Assembly (NCBI GenBank): GCA_035714365.1
Contig: DASTMB010000061.1
Span: forward strand, 1 to 64,000
Direction: 5' to 3'
DNA: 64,000 bases
Origin: Mycobacteriales bacterium
Lineage (GTDB): Bacteria; Actinomycetota; Actinomycetes; BP-191
A program made the position numbers and the translations under genes. The notes under the pieces were generated by a model. It was not told the DNA's origin and made no database searches. It was given only the letters and a program-made list of their open reading frames with translations. Each line of letters starts with the position of its first letter. The stretch's first letter is position 1. Positions 45,466-55,500 of this stretch are shown piece after piece.

Positions 45466-45681
45466 CTACTTCGTCGAGATGTTGTTCGCCGTACCCGTCG
45501 CCTTGAGCACGATCACTGTTCCCACTGCGATCGCGCCGCCGGCCAAGATTGCTGCGAGCAACGCGACTTCGGGTGTGACGACGCCGGCGTCGGCCAGCCG
45601 GATCCGGCGGCGCCACGCTGCGCATAGATCCTGGACGTGGGACAGGACCGTGAGCAGATACACGCAGACTCGGTCGATCAT
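45466..45681 (-). CDS. Flp-type major pilin candidate
   Basis: 71 residues, the right size for an Flp prepilin. A 33-residue basic leader ends in Gly33; the mature part begins VVTPEVALLAAILAGGAIAV, so Glu38 is at +5 after the cut, exactly the type IVb prepilin rule. A hydrophobic helix and a short polar tail (KATGTANNISTK) follow. It is the only pilin-like gene in the operon and lies between tadC and tadE. No prepilin peptidase gene is visible in the window. Confidence 0.75.
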   Translation of the reverse strand: MIDRVCVYLLTVLSHVQDLCAAWRRRIRLADAGVVTPEVALLAAILAGGAIAVGTVIVLKATGTANNISTK

Positions 45682-46553
45682 GGATGTCCTCCGGGGGAAG
45701 CGCCCAGCACCGCGATGATGGCTGGGTAGAGCAGGAAGAACAGGTAGCCGCTGAAGATCACCAGCGGTGCCAGCGTCATCGTTTCGGTGTCCGCGTTTGC
45801 GTCGCCGGCTGCATCGGCCAATTGCCGCGCCCGCAGGTCGTCAGCACGCGCGGCGAGGGTGTCGGTTGCGGCAGCGCCTTCGGCCGTTGCGAGGGCGAGG
45901 GTTGCAGCGGCGTCGCGCAGTTCCGGCAGGTCGAGGTCGCGGCCAAGCTCCCCTAACGCGCTCGCCGGAGGTCGACCCGCGAGCCTCGCCTGATCCAACG
46001 CGGCCGCGATGCGAACGAATAAGGCACCGCTGCCCACCCGTGCGGCGACGGTCATCGCGTCGGCGGTCCCTCGGCCTGCGGCGAGACCTAGTGCCACCAG
46101 GTCCAAATACGCGGCGAGGGCGTCCCGGTAGGTGCGCCGCGCTTCCGCTGCCTCACCGGGCAGGGTGAGGAGCGGCAGCCACCAACCGAGAGCGGCGGCA
46201 AGCACCGCGACCGTCGGAACGGCCAGCGTGGGCAGCGGTAGGCCCGCGGCCCGCAGCACCATGACGAGGGCCGGGAAAATGCCGGCGCAGAGCAGCGAGA
46301 ACCGCGCCTGACGAGCCGCGAATGTCGCTCCGTCCCGGCGTAGGACCGCGAGGTCGGAAGGTCGAGCGCGGAAGAGCCGCCACGGTCCAGCCCCTGCGGC
46401 GCCAATGGCGTTGATACCGCGGCGCTCACGTGCGGGCACGGGGTCGACGAGTGCGATTTGCGCGACGATCGACGGCGTCGGCGGACGCATACCGATCCAC
46501 ATCAGGAGCCCGCCGAGGCCGCATCCCGCACCCGCGAGGAGCACGAATGGCAT
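45678..46553 (-). CDS. tadC: TadC-like pilus assembly membrane protein
   Basis: 291 residues from ATG 46553 (GTG 46556 is equally placed). Type II secretion F-domain protein: helices near 1-20, 90-140 and the C-terminus (LVIFSGYLFFLLYPAIIAV), with the cytoplasmic helical domain between (AAYLDLVALGLAAGRGTADA, DLPELRDAAATLALATAEGA). With TadB it forms the inner-membrane platform driven by the TadA ATPase. Its stop overlaps the pilin ATG (ATGA). Confidence 0.82.
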   Translation of the reverse strand: MPFVLLAGAGCGLGGLLMWIGMRPPTPSIVAQIALVDPVPARERRGINAIGAAGAGPWRLFRARPSDLAVLRRDGATFAARQARFSLLCAGIFPALVMVLRAAGLPLPTLAVPTVAVLAAALGWWLPLLTLPGEAAEARRTYRDALAAYLDLVALGLAAGRGTADAMTVAARVGSGALFVRIAAALDQARLAGRPPASALGELGRDLDLPELRDAAATLALATAEGAAATDTLAARADDLRARQLADAAGDANADTETMTLAPLVIFSGYLFFLLYPAIIAVLGASPGGHP

Positions 46554-47443
46554 CACGTTGGCGCCCCCGTCTCGTTTGCGACGTCGAGCGGTCGCAGGAA
46601 CCGGGCGGGAGCGTGAACGCGGGTCAGCCGTTGCATCCACCCGAGACCGGTTCCGGTCAGGATGAAGACGAACGCCAGAACGAGCTGTCCGGTGGGCGAG
46701 TCGTAGGGCCGTAGATACCCTCGGTTGAAGACCACGATTCCAACACCGAGCAACGCCCAGATCATCAAGAGGAGCTGGACGCCGCGGTGAGCTGATCGGC
46801 GGTCGGCGCGGGTGCGACGGCGGAACGCGACGTGGTCGCGGGTGCTCTTCGCGAGCCCCCGAAGGAGATCGGCGAGTCCAGCGCCGCGTGCGTCGGCCGT
46901 GATGATGAGCGCCGCGACGACCCGATCGGCGTCGCCGTCATTGAGCTCGTCGGCCAATACGTGCAGCGCGTCCGTGATGGGCATCCGGTGCTCGACGGCG
47001 TCGGCAAACCGTGTCACGGGTTCAGCGATCACGGGCGGCACAGTTGCAACCGAGCGGCTGATCGCGGCCTCGAGGCCGGAACCGGCCTTGACGAGGTCGC
47101 GCATCGTCTCGATCCACGCCGCGAGGGCTTCGAGTCTCGCGATGGAGGCGTCTGCGAGGTGCGCCGACCTGAGGTGTGGCCGTGCGAAGACGAATCCGGC
47201 TGCGCCGACGGCGGCCGCCGGCCACTTTGTTGTAGTGAACGCGGCAAGGGCGGCACCGAGAGCGGCTGTGCCGCGCAGCGTCGCCGTGGGTAGCGTCGCG
47301 ACCAGCGTGCGTGCTCGCGTCGAGGGAGACGGCAGACGGAGGCTCGGCGCCGCGGCCGTGAGCGCGAGCGCGGCCCAGTATCCGCCGGCTCCGACTCCGG
47401 CCCCGGCGAGGACGATGACGATGACGATGAGGCGCATAGTCAC
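46553..47443 (-). CDS. tadB: TadB-like pilus assembly membrane protein
   Basis: 296 residues from GTG 47443, overlapping the tadA stop (GTGA); ATG 47437 is an alternative. N-terminal helices, then a type II secretion F domain: LEALAAWIETMRDLVKAGSG, AISRSVATVPPVI and ADRVVAALIITADARGAGLA, with a C-terminal helix pair (LLMIWALLGVGIVVF, LVLAFVFILTGTGLGW). Partner of TadC in the membrane platform. Confidence 0.84.
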   Translation of the reverse strand: MTMRLIVIVIVLAGAGVGAGGYWAALALTAAAPSLRLPSPSTRARTLVATLPTATLRGTAALGAALAAFTTTKWPAAAVGAAGFVFARPHLRSAHLADASIARLEALAAWIETMRDLVKAGSGLEAAISRSVATVPPVIAEPVTRFADAVEHRMPITDALHVLADELNDGDADRVVAALIITADARGAGLADLLRGLAKSTRDHVAFRRRTRADRRSAHRGVQLLLMIWALLGVGIVVFNRGYLRPYDSPTGQLVLAFVFILTGTGLGWMQRLTRVHAPARFLRPLDVANETGAPT

Positions 47444-48765
47444 GCGTGGCTCCACGCGCCCGGGCTGTAGCCAGCTCGCATTAGCCGACTGATCCGTGTC
47501 GTCGCGGTGCCCGTCGGCTGCGCGACCGTGTCGGATGACGTCGACGCGAAGATGTTCGAGTACGCGGGGCGGCCACCGCCGTCGGTGATCTCGGTGACAT
47601 GAGTGACCAGTCGACGGGTCAGCAGGTCGTCGCTGCCGGTGGCGCTTTCGATCGGCCTCGCCTGGACGAAGACCACGAAGTCGAGTCCTCCGGCGATGAG
47701 GCGATCTATGGCATCCGCGGGGAGGCGTTCGTCAGCCGTGGCCGCGTAGGTGTGAATGCGGTCACCGACGTGCTGGGGCGAGCGGGCATGGATGGTGCTC
47801 AGCGATCCGTCGTTCCCTTGCGTCATCGCTTGGAGCATGACGACGATCTCCGGGCCGGACACTTCCCCGACGATGACGCGCGATGGGTTCATTCCGAGCG
47901 CCTGCCGGGCGAGGTCCGACAGCTTGATGCCGCCGGCACCCTGAAGGTTCGGCGGCCGTTCCTCCAACGCGACAACGTTGCGGTGCCGCCCCTTGTGCAG
48001 TTCAAGCTCGAGCGTCCGCTCGACGGTGATGATCCGTTCCTGCTCGGGAAGCTCGGCAGCTAGTGCGCGGAGCAGCGTCGTCTTACCCGCCGCGGTGGCG
48101 CCCGCGATCATGATGTTGCAGCGGGCACGGACGACGGCGCCGAGGAAGGAGCGCAGGTGCTCGTCGAGCGTCCCCCGCTCGACCAGGTCGTCGAGGGACA
48201 GATTAGGCAGCCGGTTACGCCGGATCGACAGCGAAGGGCGGACGCTGACGCCCATCGTCGCGACGAGCCTGGACCCGTCCTGAAGTCGTAGCGACAGCAA
48301 AGGATGGGCGCGGTCGAACGCCCGCTCCGATAGCCCCTCGTAGGCGGCGAGGTGCTGGACGAGCCGGATGAGTTCGTCATCGTTGTCGGCGACCGGGTCA
48401 GCGGGGACGACGCGGCCACCCGTGTAGGTGACCCAAACCGTGTCCGCCCCGTTCACATCGATGCCCTCGACTCGCTCGTCTTTCAGCAGGGCGTCGAGTT
48501 TGCCCATGCCGAACATCAGGGCGAGGACCTGGTCGACGAGTGCGGCCTCCTCGGCAGGGCTTAGACCATCCCGTCCTTGCGAAACGTCTGTCTCCGCTCG
48601 ACGGGACAGTGCGTCGAGGATGACGTGACGCGCGTACTCAGACTCCTGGTGGCGCGTCAGCGGCGGCTCGCCGCGTTCGCGTCGTAACTGGCTGGTCTCA
48701 GCCATCGCGCGTAACACCGTGTCGCGGAGGTCGCGGACGATGTCCCGATCAGGCTGGGCGCTCAT
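47440..48765 (-). CDS. tadA: TadA/CpaF-type secretion ATPase
   Basis: 441 residues, full length. The motor that powers Flp pilus assembly. The N-terminal domain is followed by Walker A GATAAGKTTLLRALA (from 222), the Asp box region IITVERTLELEL, LARQALGMNPSRVIVGEVSG as Walker B, and the His box near MTQGNDGSLSTIHARS. All catalytic motifs are intact. Coupled on both sides by 4-base overlaps with the TadZ-like gene and tadB. Confidence 0.93.
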   Translation of the reverse strand: MSAQPDRDIVRDLRDTVLRAMAETSQLRRERGEPPLTRHQESEYARHVILDALSRRAETDVSQGRDGLSPAEEAALVDQVLALMFGMGKLDALLKDERVEGIDVNGADTVWVTYTGGRVVPADPVADNDDELIRLVQHLAAYEGLSERAFDRAHPLLSLRLQDGSRLVATMGVSVRPSLSIRRNRLPNLSLDDLVERGTLDEHLRSFLGAVVRARCNIMIAGATAAGKTTLLRALAAELPEQERIITVERTLELELHKGRHRNVVALEERPPNLQGAGGIKLSDLARQALGMNPSRVIVGEVSGPEIVVMLQAMTQGNDGSLSTIHARSPQHVGDRIHTYAATADERLPADAIDRLIAGGLDFVVFVQARPIESATGSDDLLTRRLVTHVTEITDGGGRPAYSNIFASTSSDTVAQPTGTATTRISRLMRAGYSPGAWSHA

Positions 48766-49559
48766 CCGACACCTCCCAGGACGGTCTGAAGATCACCTTC
48801 TGGTTGGGTGGCGAGTTCCCGTAGTGACGCGGCGATGGCACGCGCCGACCGGACCAACCAGGAGCGGTTGAGTTGCCCGCGTTTCTCACCGCGCAGAACG
48901 GCGACGCCATCTGCGTCGAACGCGAGGGGCGGCAGCGTCACGATGGTGTCTCTGACGCCAGCCGTGAACGCGGTGCGAACTAATCGAACCGTTGAAGCGT
49001 CGGTGTGAGGTGACACGGGCAGGACGGCGAGGCGGGTCTCTTTGTTCGACTGCCGGCGTGGTAGGAGCCAGCGCAGCTCACGTCGCGCATGGGTCAGGGC
49101 GTCCACGGTCACTGCGGTGACGACCACTACGACGTCTGCGTTATCAAGCAGCGGCATCGTCACGGTGTCGGCTGCTAGGCGACCGCAGTCCGCGAGCACG
49201 TCGGTAGTCGTCGCAGCGCTGGATGCGCACGAGGCGATCAGGCGCCACCGGTCGCTGATGCCGCACGACTGCTCGGACGTCGACAGCCCCGCCAGTACGG
49301 ATAAGCCGCCGTTGACCGCCTGCAAGTGCGGGGTGAGGTCGACAGGCTGCCCGTGGCGCAGTTCAGCGGCCAGCGACACAACGCCGCGGGTTGCATCCAG
49401 CGCCGCGCCGTGAGGGTCCCGTAGGCGCAGCGCGACGTCGCCGCCGACCGGGTCGAAGTCAGCGAGTATCGGCGCGACTGGCCACACGGCCGCCAGGCCG
49501 ATGGCCGCAGTGGTCGCCCCAGGTGCCCCCTTGACTCCCGTGAACGCGATGAGGCTCAT
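48762..49559 (-). CDS. TadZ/MinD-like ATPase
   Basis: 265 residues. Starts MSLIAFTGVKGAPGATTAAI with a deviant Walker A (Lys10-Gly-x5-Thr). The later ADFDPVGGDVALRL is the ParA-type Asp switch, and VVVVTAVTVDALTHARRELRW gives the NTPase beta strand. In Tad systems TadZ localises the pilus machine, usually at a pole. Position between cpaB-like and tadA genes fits that role. Confidence 0.8.
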   Translation of the reverse strand: MSLIAFTGVKGAPGATTAAIGLAAVWPVAPILADFDPVGGDVALRLRDPHGAALDATRGVVSLAAELRHGQPVDLTPHLQAVNGGLSVLAGLSTSEQSCGISDRWRLIASCASSAATTTDVLADCGRLAADTVTMPLLDNADVVVVVTAVTVDALTHARRELRWLLPRRQSNKETRLAVLPVSPHTDASTVRLVRTAFTAGVRDTIVTLPPLAFDADGVAVLRGEKRGQLNRSWLVRSARAIAASLRELATQPEGDLQTVLGGVG

Positions 49560-50212
49560 GAGGAGGCTCGCGAGAGTACGGCGATAGTGGCTTCTCCCGC
49601 GCTCGCTGATCGCGCGACCGCCGCTGCGGATCCCTCGGGTACAACCACCGACACGTGCGTGATGCCGGTGTCCCCATCCACGTGCACGTCTAGCACACGA
49701 GCCGACGGCACCAGCACATCGGCGGACTCGGCGTCTCCATTGACCTGCGGCGTATGGATGATCTCGACGCGGTCGCTGGGATCAACGCCTGACGCGGGCA
49801 ATTGGCCGGGCTTCAGCGCAAGGCCGACGACGGCCTCGCCAGGCGCCGGCACGGCCTGATCGGTCAACATCTCGGGCGTCAGCAACGACCCAGCGACAAG
49901 ATCGACCGCCGCCGTCAGTCCTACGACGTGCTGCCGTTCCTGCGCGGAGACCGTTTCGATGCCCGAGGAGCCGACACGGACAGTGCGCAAGTCGCCCCCG
50001 CTGACCTGATGTCCGGCGGGCACGGCTTGCGCGAGCGCAAGGACGCTACGTCGTCGGTCGGCGCGGATAAGAAGCGTGCCCGCGAGTGCGGCGCACAGAA
50101 GCATGACGAGTAACCCGACCAACACCACGCGTGGCTGGCGAGCCGGCGCCCCACCAGCCAACCGAAGCGGAGTCGCGCCAGCGTTGTCGCCGAGGGTCGT
50201 CGCACTTCCCAT
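49556..50212 (-). CDS. CpaB/RcpC-like SAF-domain protein
   Basis: 218 residues from ATG 50212 (GTG 50224 possible). Basic Ala/Gly-rich cytoplasmic start, helix at about 29-49 (VVLVGLLVMLLCAALAGTLL), then a SAF domain (ALAQAVPAGHQVSGGDLRTV, VVGLTAAVDLVAGSLLTPEM) and a C-terminal domain. CpaB homologues sit outside the membrane in Tad systems and are thought to contact the wall. A 4-base overlap with the TadZ-like gene. Confidence 0.8.
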   Translation of the reverse strand: MGSATTLGDNAGATPLRLAGGAPARQPRVVLVGLLVMLLCAALAGTLLIRADRRRSVLALAQAVPAGHQVSGGDLRTVRVGSSGIETVSAQERQHVVGLTAAVDLVAGSLLTPEMLTDQAVPAPGEAVVGLALKPGQLPASGVDPSDRVEIIHTPQVNGDAESADVLVPSARVLDVHVDGDTGITHVSVVVPEGSAAAVARSASAGEATIAVLSRASS

Positions 50213-50228
50213 AACCGCCCCCACCCGG

Positions 50229-51173
50229 TTAGTCCGACTCGGTCACAACCGTCTGGACCTCGGCAACTCGCACCGAGAATCGCGTCGTGCGCTCCAGCGG
50301 CGGCAGCGAACCGATCGTCCCGTTCGAGGCCCTCCACGTCACCCGCCACCGCGTCCGCGCCCACGCCGCGTATTCCGCATTCGGTTGACCCGCGGAGCTG
50401 CGGACGTAGGTGTACGAGCAGGACGTGCGCTGCGCGTCATCGGGCAGGTTCGGGTTGTACGGACTTCCGCCGTCGCGGCATTCGACCGGGAGCACACCCG
50501 GACCGGGACTCCACGTCACGGTCTCGGGCACCGCCGTCACTGTCACTGACAACCCCGGGACCGCGGTCACAGATCTCCGCTTGCCAAGGGTTCCGCGAGC
50601 AACCCAAAGCCACGTAGGTACCTGAACGACAGCAGTAGGAGCAGGGTTCAACCGAACGTCTGGGGCGGGCAGGCCGAGGAACCGAGTCGCTTGCGCAGCG
50701 AGCGCGGCTGGGGAAGCCGCAACCGCAGCCGGCGCGTTCGCTGCTGGAATCCACACGAGGTCGACTGTCCGGGACAGAAACGCGGCCGCTGCCGGGATCG
50801 GCGCGTCAGGCGTCTGATCGGATCCGCACAGCCGCAAGTAGTACGCGCCCGCCTCCCCGGCATGCGGATCGACTGAACCTTCCGGTGGCGTGTACAGGTT
50901 GTCGAGGAAGTACCGACACGGTGGCGGCTCCGCCGACCCGCTCCCTGACGACGTCGCCGACGCGCCTCCGCCCGACCCGGCCGTCGCTGAGGTGGTCACC
51001 TCGGTCACGACACCGTCGCTGGTCAACACAACGTCGCTCGAGCCGAACTGCCCACCCGGGCCAACCGGACCGCCCTCGGCCCGCGCAACACCTGCACCGC
51101 ACGTGGTGGCAGCAAACACTCCTGCGATGCTCAGCAGGCGCGCTGCTCGAAGTGCACCGACGCGACCTTCCAT
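50229..51173 (-). CDS. Secreted Tad-operon protein of unknown function
   Basis: 314 residues, ATG start. Signal peptide (RLLSIAGVFAATTCGAGVARA), a Ser/Gly-rich linker (about 60-80), then a domain with Tyr/Trp-rich strands (PTWLWVARGTLGKRRSVTAV, TVTAVPETVTWSPGPG) and two Cys pairs. No catalytic pattern. The start lies inside the upstream gene (43-base overlap) and its stop is close before the cpaB-like start, so it is part of the pilus operon and may be a secreted accessory or tip factor. Confidence 0.65.
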   Translation of the reverse strand: MEGRVGALRAARLLSIAGVFAATTCGAGVARAEGGPVGPGGQFGSSDVVLTSDGVVTEVTTSATAGSGGGASATSSGSGSAEPPPCRYFLDNLYTPPEGSVDPHAGEAGAYYLRLCGSDQTPDAPIPAAAAFLSRTVDLVWIPAANAPAAVAASPAALAAQATRFLGLPAPDVRLNPAPTAVVQVPTWLWVARGTLGKRRSVTAVPGLSVTVTAVPETVTWSPGPGVLPVECRDGGSPYNPNLPDDAQRTSCSYTYVRSSAGQPNAEYAAWARTRWRVTWRASNGTIGSLPPLERTTRFSVRVAEVQTVVTESD

Positions 51174-51670
51174 ACGACACCCCGTAAGACAAGCGATACC
51201 TTGGCAAAATCTCGGTGCGGCTTCGTCCGCTCCTTGTACCGGCCGTCGCGCGACTGCACGACCCAGCCACTTGAGTCCTGGCAGTCGTTGAGGACCGCCG
51301 CGCGCCCGTCGATCGACACGACCGTCGGACGCAGATCGATGTGCCCCCGTGCCACGCGGCCGTCCCGGTTCCAGGCGTACAGCTTCTGCGAAATCGCGCG
51401 CAGTTCCGGATCCACGGCGACACGCGTGAGTGCGGGGTCACGCCAGTTCGCCGTCAGGGCGGCGTGCTCAACCGTGCGCCAGAACGTGTCGTATGCGGTG
51501 ATGACCTGTGCTTTGACGGCGCCCTGCGGATCGACGGACGAGGCTCGGACGGTCGGCGCAGTGGATGGCGGCGACGGCTGCGACGCGCGCCCGGTGGTGC
51601 ACGCCGGAGCCACCGCGGCGGACAACACGGCCGCAGCTACAGTGCTCAGGACGACGCGCAACGCGATCAC
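51131..51670 (-). CDS. Secreted lipoprotein-like protein, first gene of Tad operon
   Basis: 179 residues; GTG 51670 with GGGGGT upstream. Hydrophobic N-terminus with a lipobox-like VAPAC (Cys about residue 24), a Thr/Pro/Ser-rich linker, then an alpha/beta domain (AQVITAYDTFWRTVEHAALT, RGHIDLRPTVVSIDGRAAVL, VSLVLRGVVWKVASVHFEQR) that resembles NTF2-like folds common in actinobacterial exported proteins. Probably anchored outside the membrane. It overlaps the next gene by 43 bases. Confidence 0.65.
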   Translation of the reverse strand: MIALRVVLSTVAAAVLSAAVAPACTTGRASQPSPPSTAPTVRASSVDPQGAVKAQVITAYDTFWRTVEHAALTANWRDPALTRVAVDPELRAISQKLYAWNRDGRVARGHIDLRPTVVSIDGRAAVLNDCQDSSGWVVQSRDGRYKERTKPHRDFAKVSLVLRGVVWKVASVHFEQRAC

Positions 51671-51756
51671 TCACCCCCGAGTGCTCCTCGGTGACTCTTC
51701 GACGCGGCTTCGGTTTTTCCTGCAAGGCGTACTTCTTCTGGGGATCCACGGCGACG

Positions 51757-52112
51757 ATGAGCCGACCAGCTGCGACAACACGCGCGCGGGACGGACTCGG
51801 CGAGGACTCGGATCTGGTCCGCCTCGTCGACCTGCGGCGTCTTGCCGACCGTGGCGCACCCATATCACGGAGATCGAGGCGCAGGTCGCGGCCTGCCGTG
51901 ATGCCCACGGCAACATCGAGAAGATGTGGAAGCCGTGGGCGCCGCGGCTCGGCAAGACTGAGTTAGCCGAAGCGCTGTGGCCGAAACTCGACCGAAAGAT
52001 CACGTCGAGCACGCCGCTGCCACCAATCGCCGAGGTCATCGATGAGGCCGTTCACTTGGCGTACGAGCTCCGACTCATCCGCGGCATGGCAGTCGAACCC
52101 GATTCGTCCTGA
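51757..52112 (+). pseudogene. Gene interrupted by a frameshift
   Basis: ATG 51757 opens a frame with coding character (LGEDSDLVRLVDLRRLADR) that turns to Arg/Ser-rich nonsense near 51855. From the same point the next frame continues convincingly: THITEIEAQVAACRDAHGN, KMWKPWAPRLGKTELAEALW and AEVIDEAVHLAYELRLIRGM to TGA 52112. A one- or two-base change near 51850-51865 would join them into about 118 residues. Family not recognised. It could be decay, a sequencing error or programmed slippage. Confidence 0.5.
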
Positions 52113-52241
52113 TCGACCGACCGGCTCAGACACCGCGCCACAGCCGCTGTCGGACAGGTCGGTCAGCGCGACACGTATCGCATCGACGTCAGGGTCGCAG
52201 CTGACTAAATGCAGCGCCGAGGGCAGGAAGGGCTCTAGGCA

Positions 52242-52589
52242 TCATTGCAGCCGGTGCCGCCACTCTTCCGCCGTCTCACGCGTCAGTGCTCGCGTGATCT
52301 CCGGCGTGGCCAGTTCGAATAGAAAGTCCTTGAGAACGTCTTCGGCGCCCTCCTCAAGGCCAATGTCGTCGCGAACTTCGATAGCGTTGGCCCACGCCCC
52401 GCAAGCGTTTGCTGTCACGACTCCTGAAGTGAAGCTGTCTAGCAATCGCCGCGCTTCATCGCGGGTCAGCGTGACCAGTTCCGCCTCGCTGTCCCAGGGG
52501 AGTTCGCGAACTGCTTGAATCGCGTCGTCGATCGGTTTACGCAGACGGATTAGATCCTCTAACGTGTCTCGACGATCTGGCGGCGTCAC
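52242..52589 (-). CDS. Small acidic protein, candidate immunity protein for the Rhs toxin
   Basis: 115 residues, acidic and all-helical in appearance, no signal peptide. GTG 52589 overlaps the Rhs stop as GTGA, so both are made from one mRNA. A small cytoplasmic protein encoded directly after the variable toxin tip is the normal place for the cognate immunity protein. No family recognised; the assignment rests on position, size and charge. Confidence 0.6.
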   Translation of the reverse strand: MTPPDRRDTLEDLIRLRKPIDDAIQAVRELPWDSEAELVTLTRDEARRLLDSFTSGVVTANACGAWANAIEVRDDIGLEEGAEDVLKDFLFELATPEITRALTRETAEEWRHRLQ

Positions 52590-55500
52590 GGATACTTGAC
52601 CTTTACTGAAACGACCGAACCGTCGGGCGCGATCGTCGTCTTGTAGTAGGTGATAGTCGATCCATCCTCACCGATGACCTTCGTGAAGGTCGCATACGAA
52701 CCTGGGATGTTCGTGGCGGGTACGTCCGCGGAGAACTGTACCGACCCGTCCGGCAGACGTGTGATCGTCGGGTAGTCGGCGCCCTTGGGAAGCCGCTTCA
52801 GGTACCGCGTGTAGCTGCTGAGTTGGCCAGACGACAGCTGGTCAATGTCTACAACGGCGGCGTCAATGCCTCCTGCGACGCTGGCGGCATCGGACAAGAG
52901 TCCGAGTCCGTCCAAGACGACAGCGGTCGTCGCCCCGGTGCCCCAGACGCCGCGGGTCAACTGGTCGGATGCCTCAGTTATGCAGCCGCGGGCGGCGAGC
53001 TTGAGTCCGTTGCTGTAGTTGCGGCGGATTCCGGCGATCGGGTTAACGTTGTCGATGCACTGGGCGACGCCGCTCACCCGGTCGTTCGCGTACCGGTTGA
53101 TGCCAGCGACGCACGCCTCGTACATGCCACGCACGGTGCGGATCGGGTGGAGGCCGCTGTCGATGGTGTCGTAGGCGAATCCGACGGTGCCCTTGGCGAC
53201 GCCGACGATGGCCTTGCCGGTGTCGCCGAGCATGCCGTTGCCGACGCACGATCCGTCGGCGAAGCGGCGCACAAACAGGCAGGGGAACAGGCCGCTGGGG
53301 TCGGTGAGGACGGTCGCCCGGTTGTCTGCGTACGCGTAGGCGCTGGTGTACGGCTGCGCCGCGCTCGCGTTGAGCGGGTCGCGGCCGGTGAACCTGCCGG
53401 TGGCGGGGTCGTACTGCCGGGCGCGCAGGTGGTACTGCCCGGTGGTGTCCAGGTATTCGCCGGCGAACCGGAGCGGGTTCGCCGGTGCCTTGGTCGCGAT
53501 CTTCGTTTCGGTGCGGACACCGCCGAACGGTTCGTAGGTGTGCTGCCACTGCGCCGCGCCGGTGCTGGACGTGACGTCGGTGACGCTGCCGATCGGGTCG
53601 TGGTGGTAGTAGAACGTGCCGGCCGTGCTGGCGAACGACACCGTGTCGACGCCGTTCACGTAGCGGCGCAGGAGCGTGTTCGCGGCGTCGCGTTCCAGTG
53701 CGAGTTGGGGTAGTGGGCCGTTGGTGTCCCAGCTGTACCGGGTGGCGACCGCACCGTTCGTCGCTGCGGTGAGGCGGACCCCGTTTCCGTCGTAGGTGTA
53801 GCTCGTCGTGGTGCGGCTCGAGGTGGTGCTGGCGAGATGGTCGTCGAGGCCGTAGGTCGACGTGGTGGCACCTGCTGCTGTCTGGTGACCGTTCGCGTCG
53901 TACGTGTAGGTCGTGGCGGTGGTTCCGACGGTGGTGCGGGTCAGTCCGTCGTCGGCGTCGTAGCTGTAGGTCGTGGTGCCGGGGCTGGTTACTCCGGTTC
54001 GCGTCTGGGTGGTTCGGTTCCCGACCGGGTCGTAGTTGTAGCCGATGGACGCGGTGGCTCCGGTGCAGCTTGTGGCGTAGCAGACCTTCGTGACCCGGTC
54101 GGCCGCGTCGTACAGATATGCCTCGCTGGTGGTGGAGGTGCCGCGTGTGGTGGTCTGCGTGATCGGGTTGCCGACGTTGTCGAGGCTTCGGGTGAACCGG
54201 GATAGCACGGTGGTGCCCTTGGTGTTGCTCTGCGTGGTGAGGTATCCGGCGCGGTCGTACGTCCGTGTCTCGATGTGCCCGTTGCCGGTCGGCAGTGTCG
54301 TCGTGGCGAGCCGGTCCGCGATGTCGTAGCCGTAGTTCGTCGTCTGCCCGGCCTGGGTGACGCTGGCGATGTTGCTGTCGGTGTCGTAGGTGTAGTCGGT
54401 GACGCTGCCGTCCGGTGCGACGCGGCGGGTGATGTTGCCTGCCGGGTCGTAGGTGTAGGTGAACCCAGCGCCGTTGCGGGCTACCGCGGTGAGCCGGTCG
54501 GCGACGTCGTAGGCGTATGTCTCGGCGGCGGTGCCGCGCCCCGCGCCGTCGCTCATGCTCAGGAGGCGCCGCTGGTCGTAGGTGTAGCTGACGTCGGGTG
54601 TGGCGTCGGAGTAATCGATCGCGGTGATGCGGCCGAGCGGGTCGTACTGGTAGTTGATCGCCCCGTCGCCAACGGTGGGCGTCGCGGTGCCGAGCGGGGT
54701 GACGGCGGTGAGCACGTTCCCGTTCGCGTCGTAGCCGAAGGTGGACCTGCGGCCGGCTGGGGTTGTCGTCGCGGTGAGGCGGCCGGCGAGGTCGAACTCG
54801 TAGCCGGTGCGGTGGCCGTTCGGATCGGTTCGCGTCGTCTGATTGCCGTCGGCGTCGTAGCCGTAGGTCGTGGCGAAGGTGGTCGAGGGTGCGTCTGCCC
54901 CCACGGTCGCGGTCAGGCGGTCGAGCAGGTCGTAGCGCCACGTCGTGGTGTGTCCATTGCCGTCGACGCGGCTGGTGCGGTTACCCGCCGGGTCGTAGGT
55001 GTGGCGCGTGATTCGGCCGAGTGGATCGGTGATCGTGGTGAGGTCGCCGGCCGGGTCGTAGGCGTATCGAGTGGTGTAGTCGGCGGCCACCGCACCGGGA
55101 GCGAGCCCGCGCGGGTCCGTCTCGCTCGCGAGTCGACCGTCGGCGTCGTAGGTGAAGCCGCTGATGCCGCCACGTGCGCTGGTCGTGGTGAGCGGATGTC
55201 CGACCTCGTCGTAGGTGTAGCTCGTCGTGTTGCCACGCGCGTCGACGCTGGTGAGCGGTCGGTTGAGCTTGTCGTAGGTGTTGTCGGTGTGGTTGCCGAG
55301 CGCGTCGGTGACGCGGGTGACGTTGCTGTTCGCGTCGTAGGCGGTCGTGGTGCTGTGGCCGAGGGCATCGGTGATCGCGATGCGGCGGTTGATCTCGTCG
55401 TAGGTGACGGTCGTGGAGCCGGCGGCCGGGTTCGATGTGCTCGTCGCGTTGCCCGCCGCGTCGTACTGCCAGGTCCAGGTGTTCGCGGTGGCCTGCGCAG

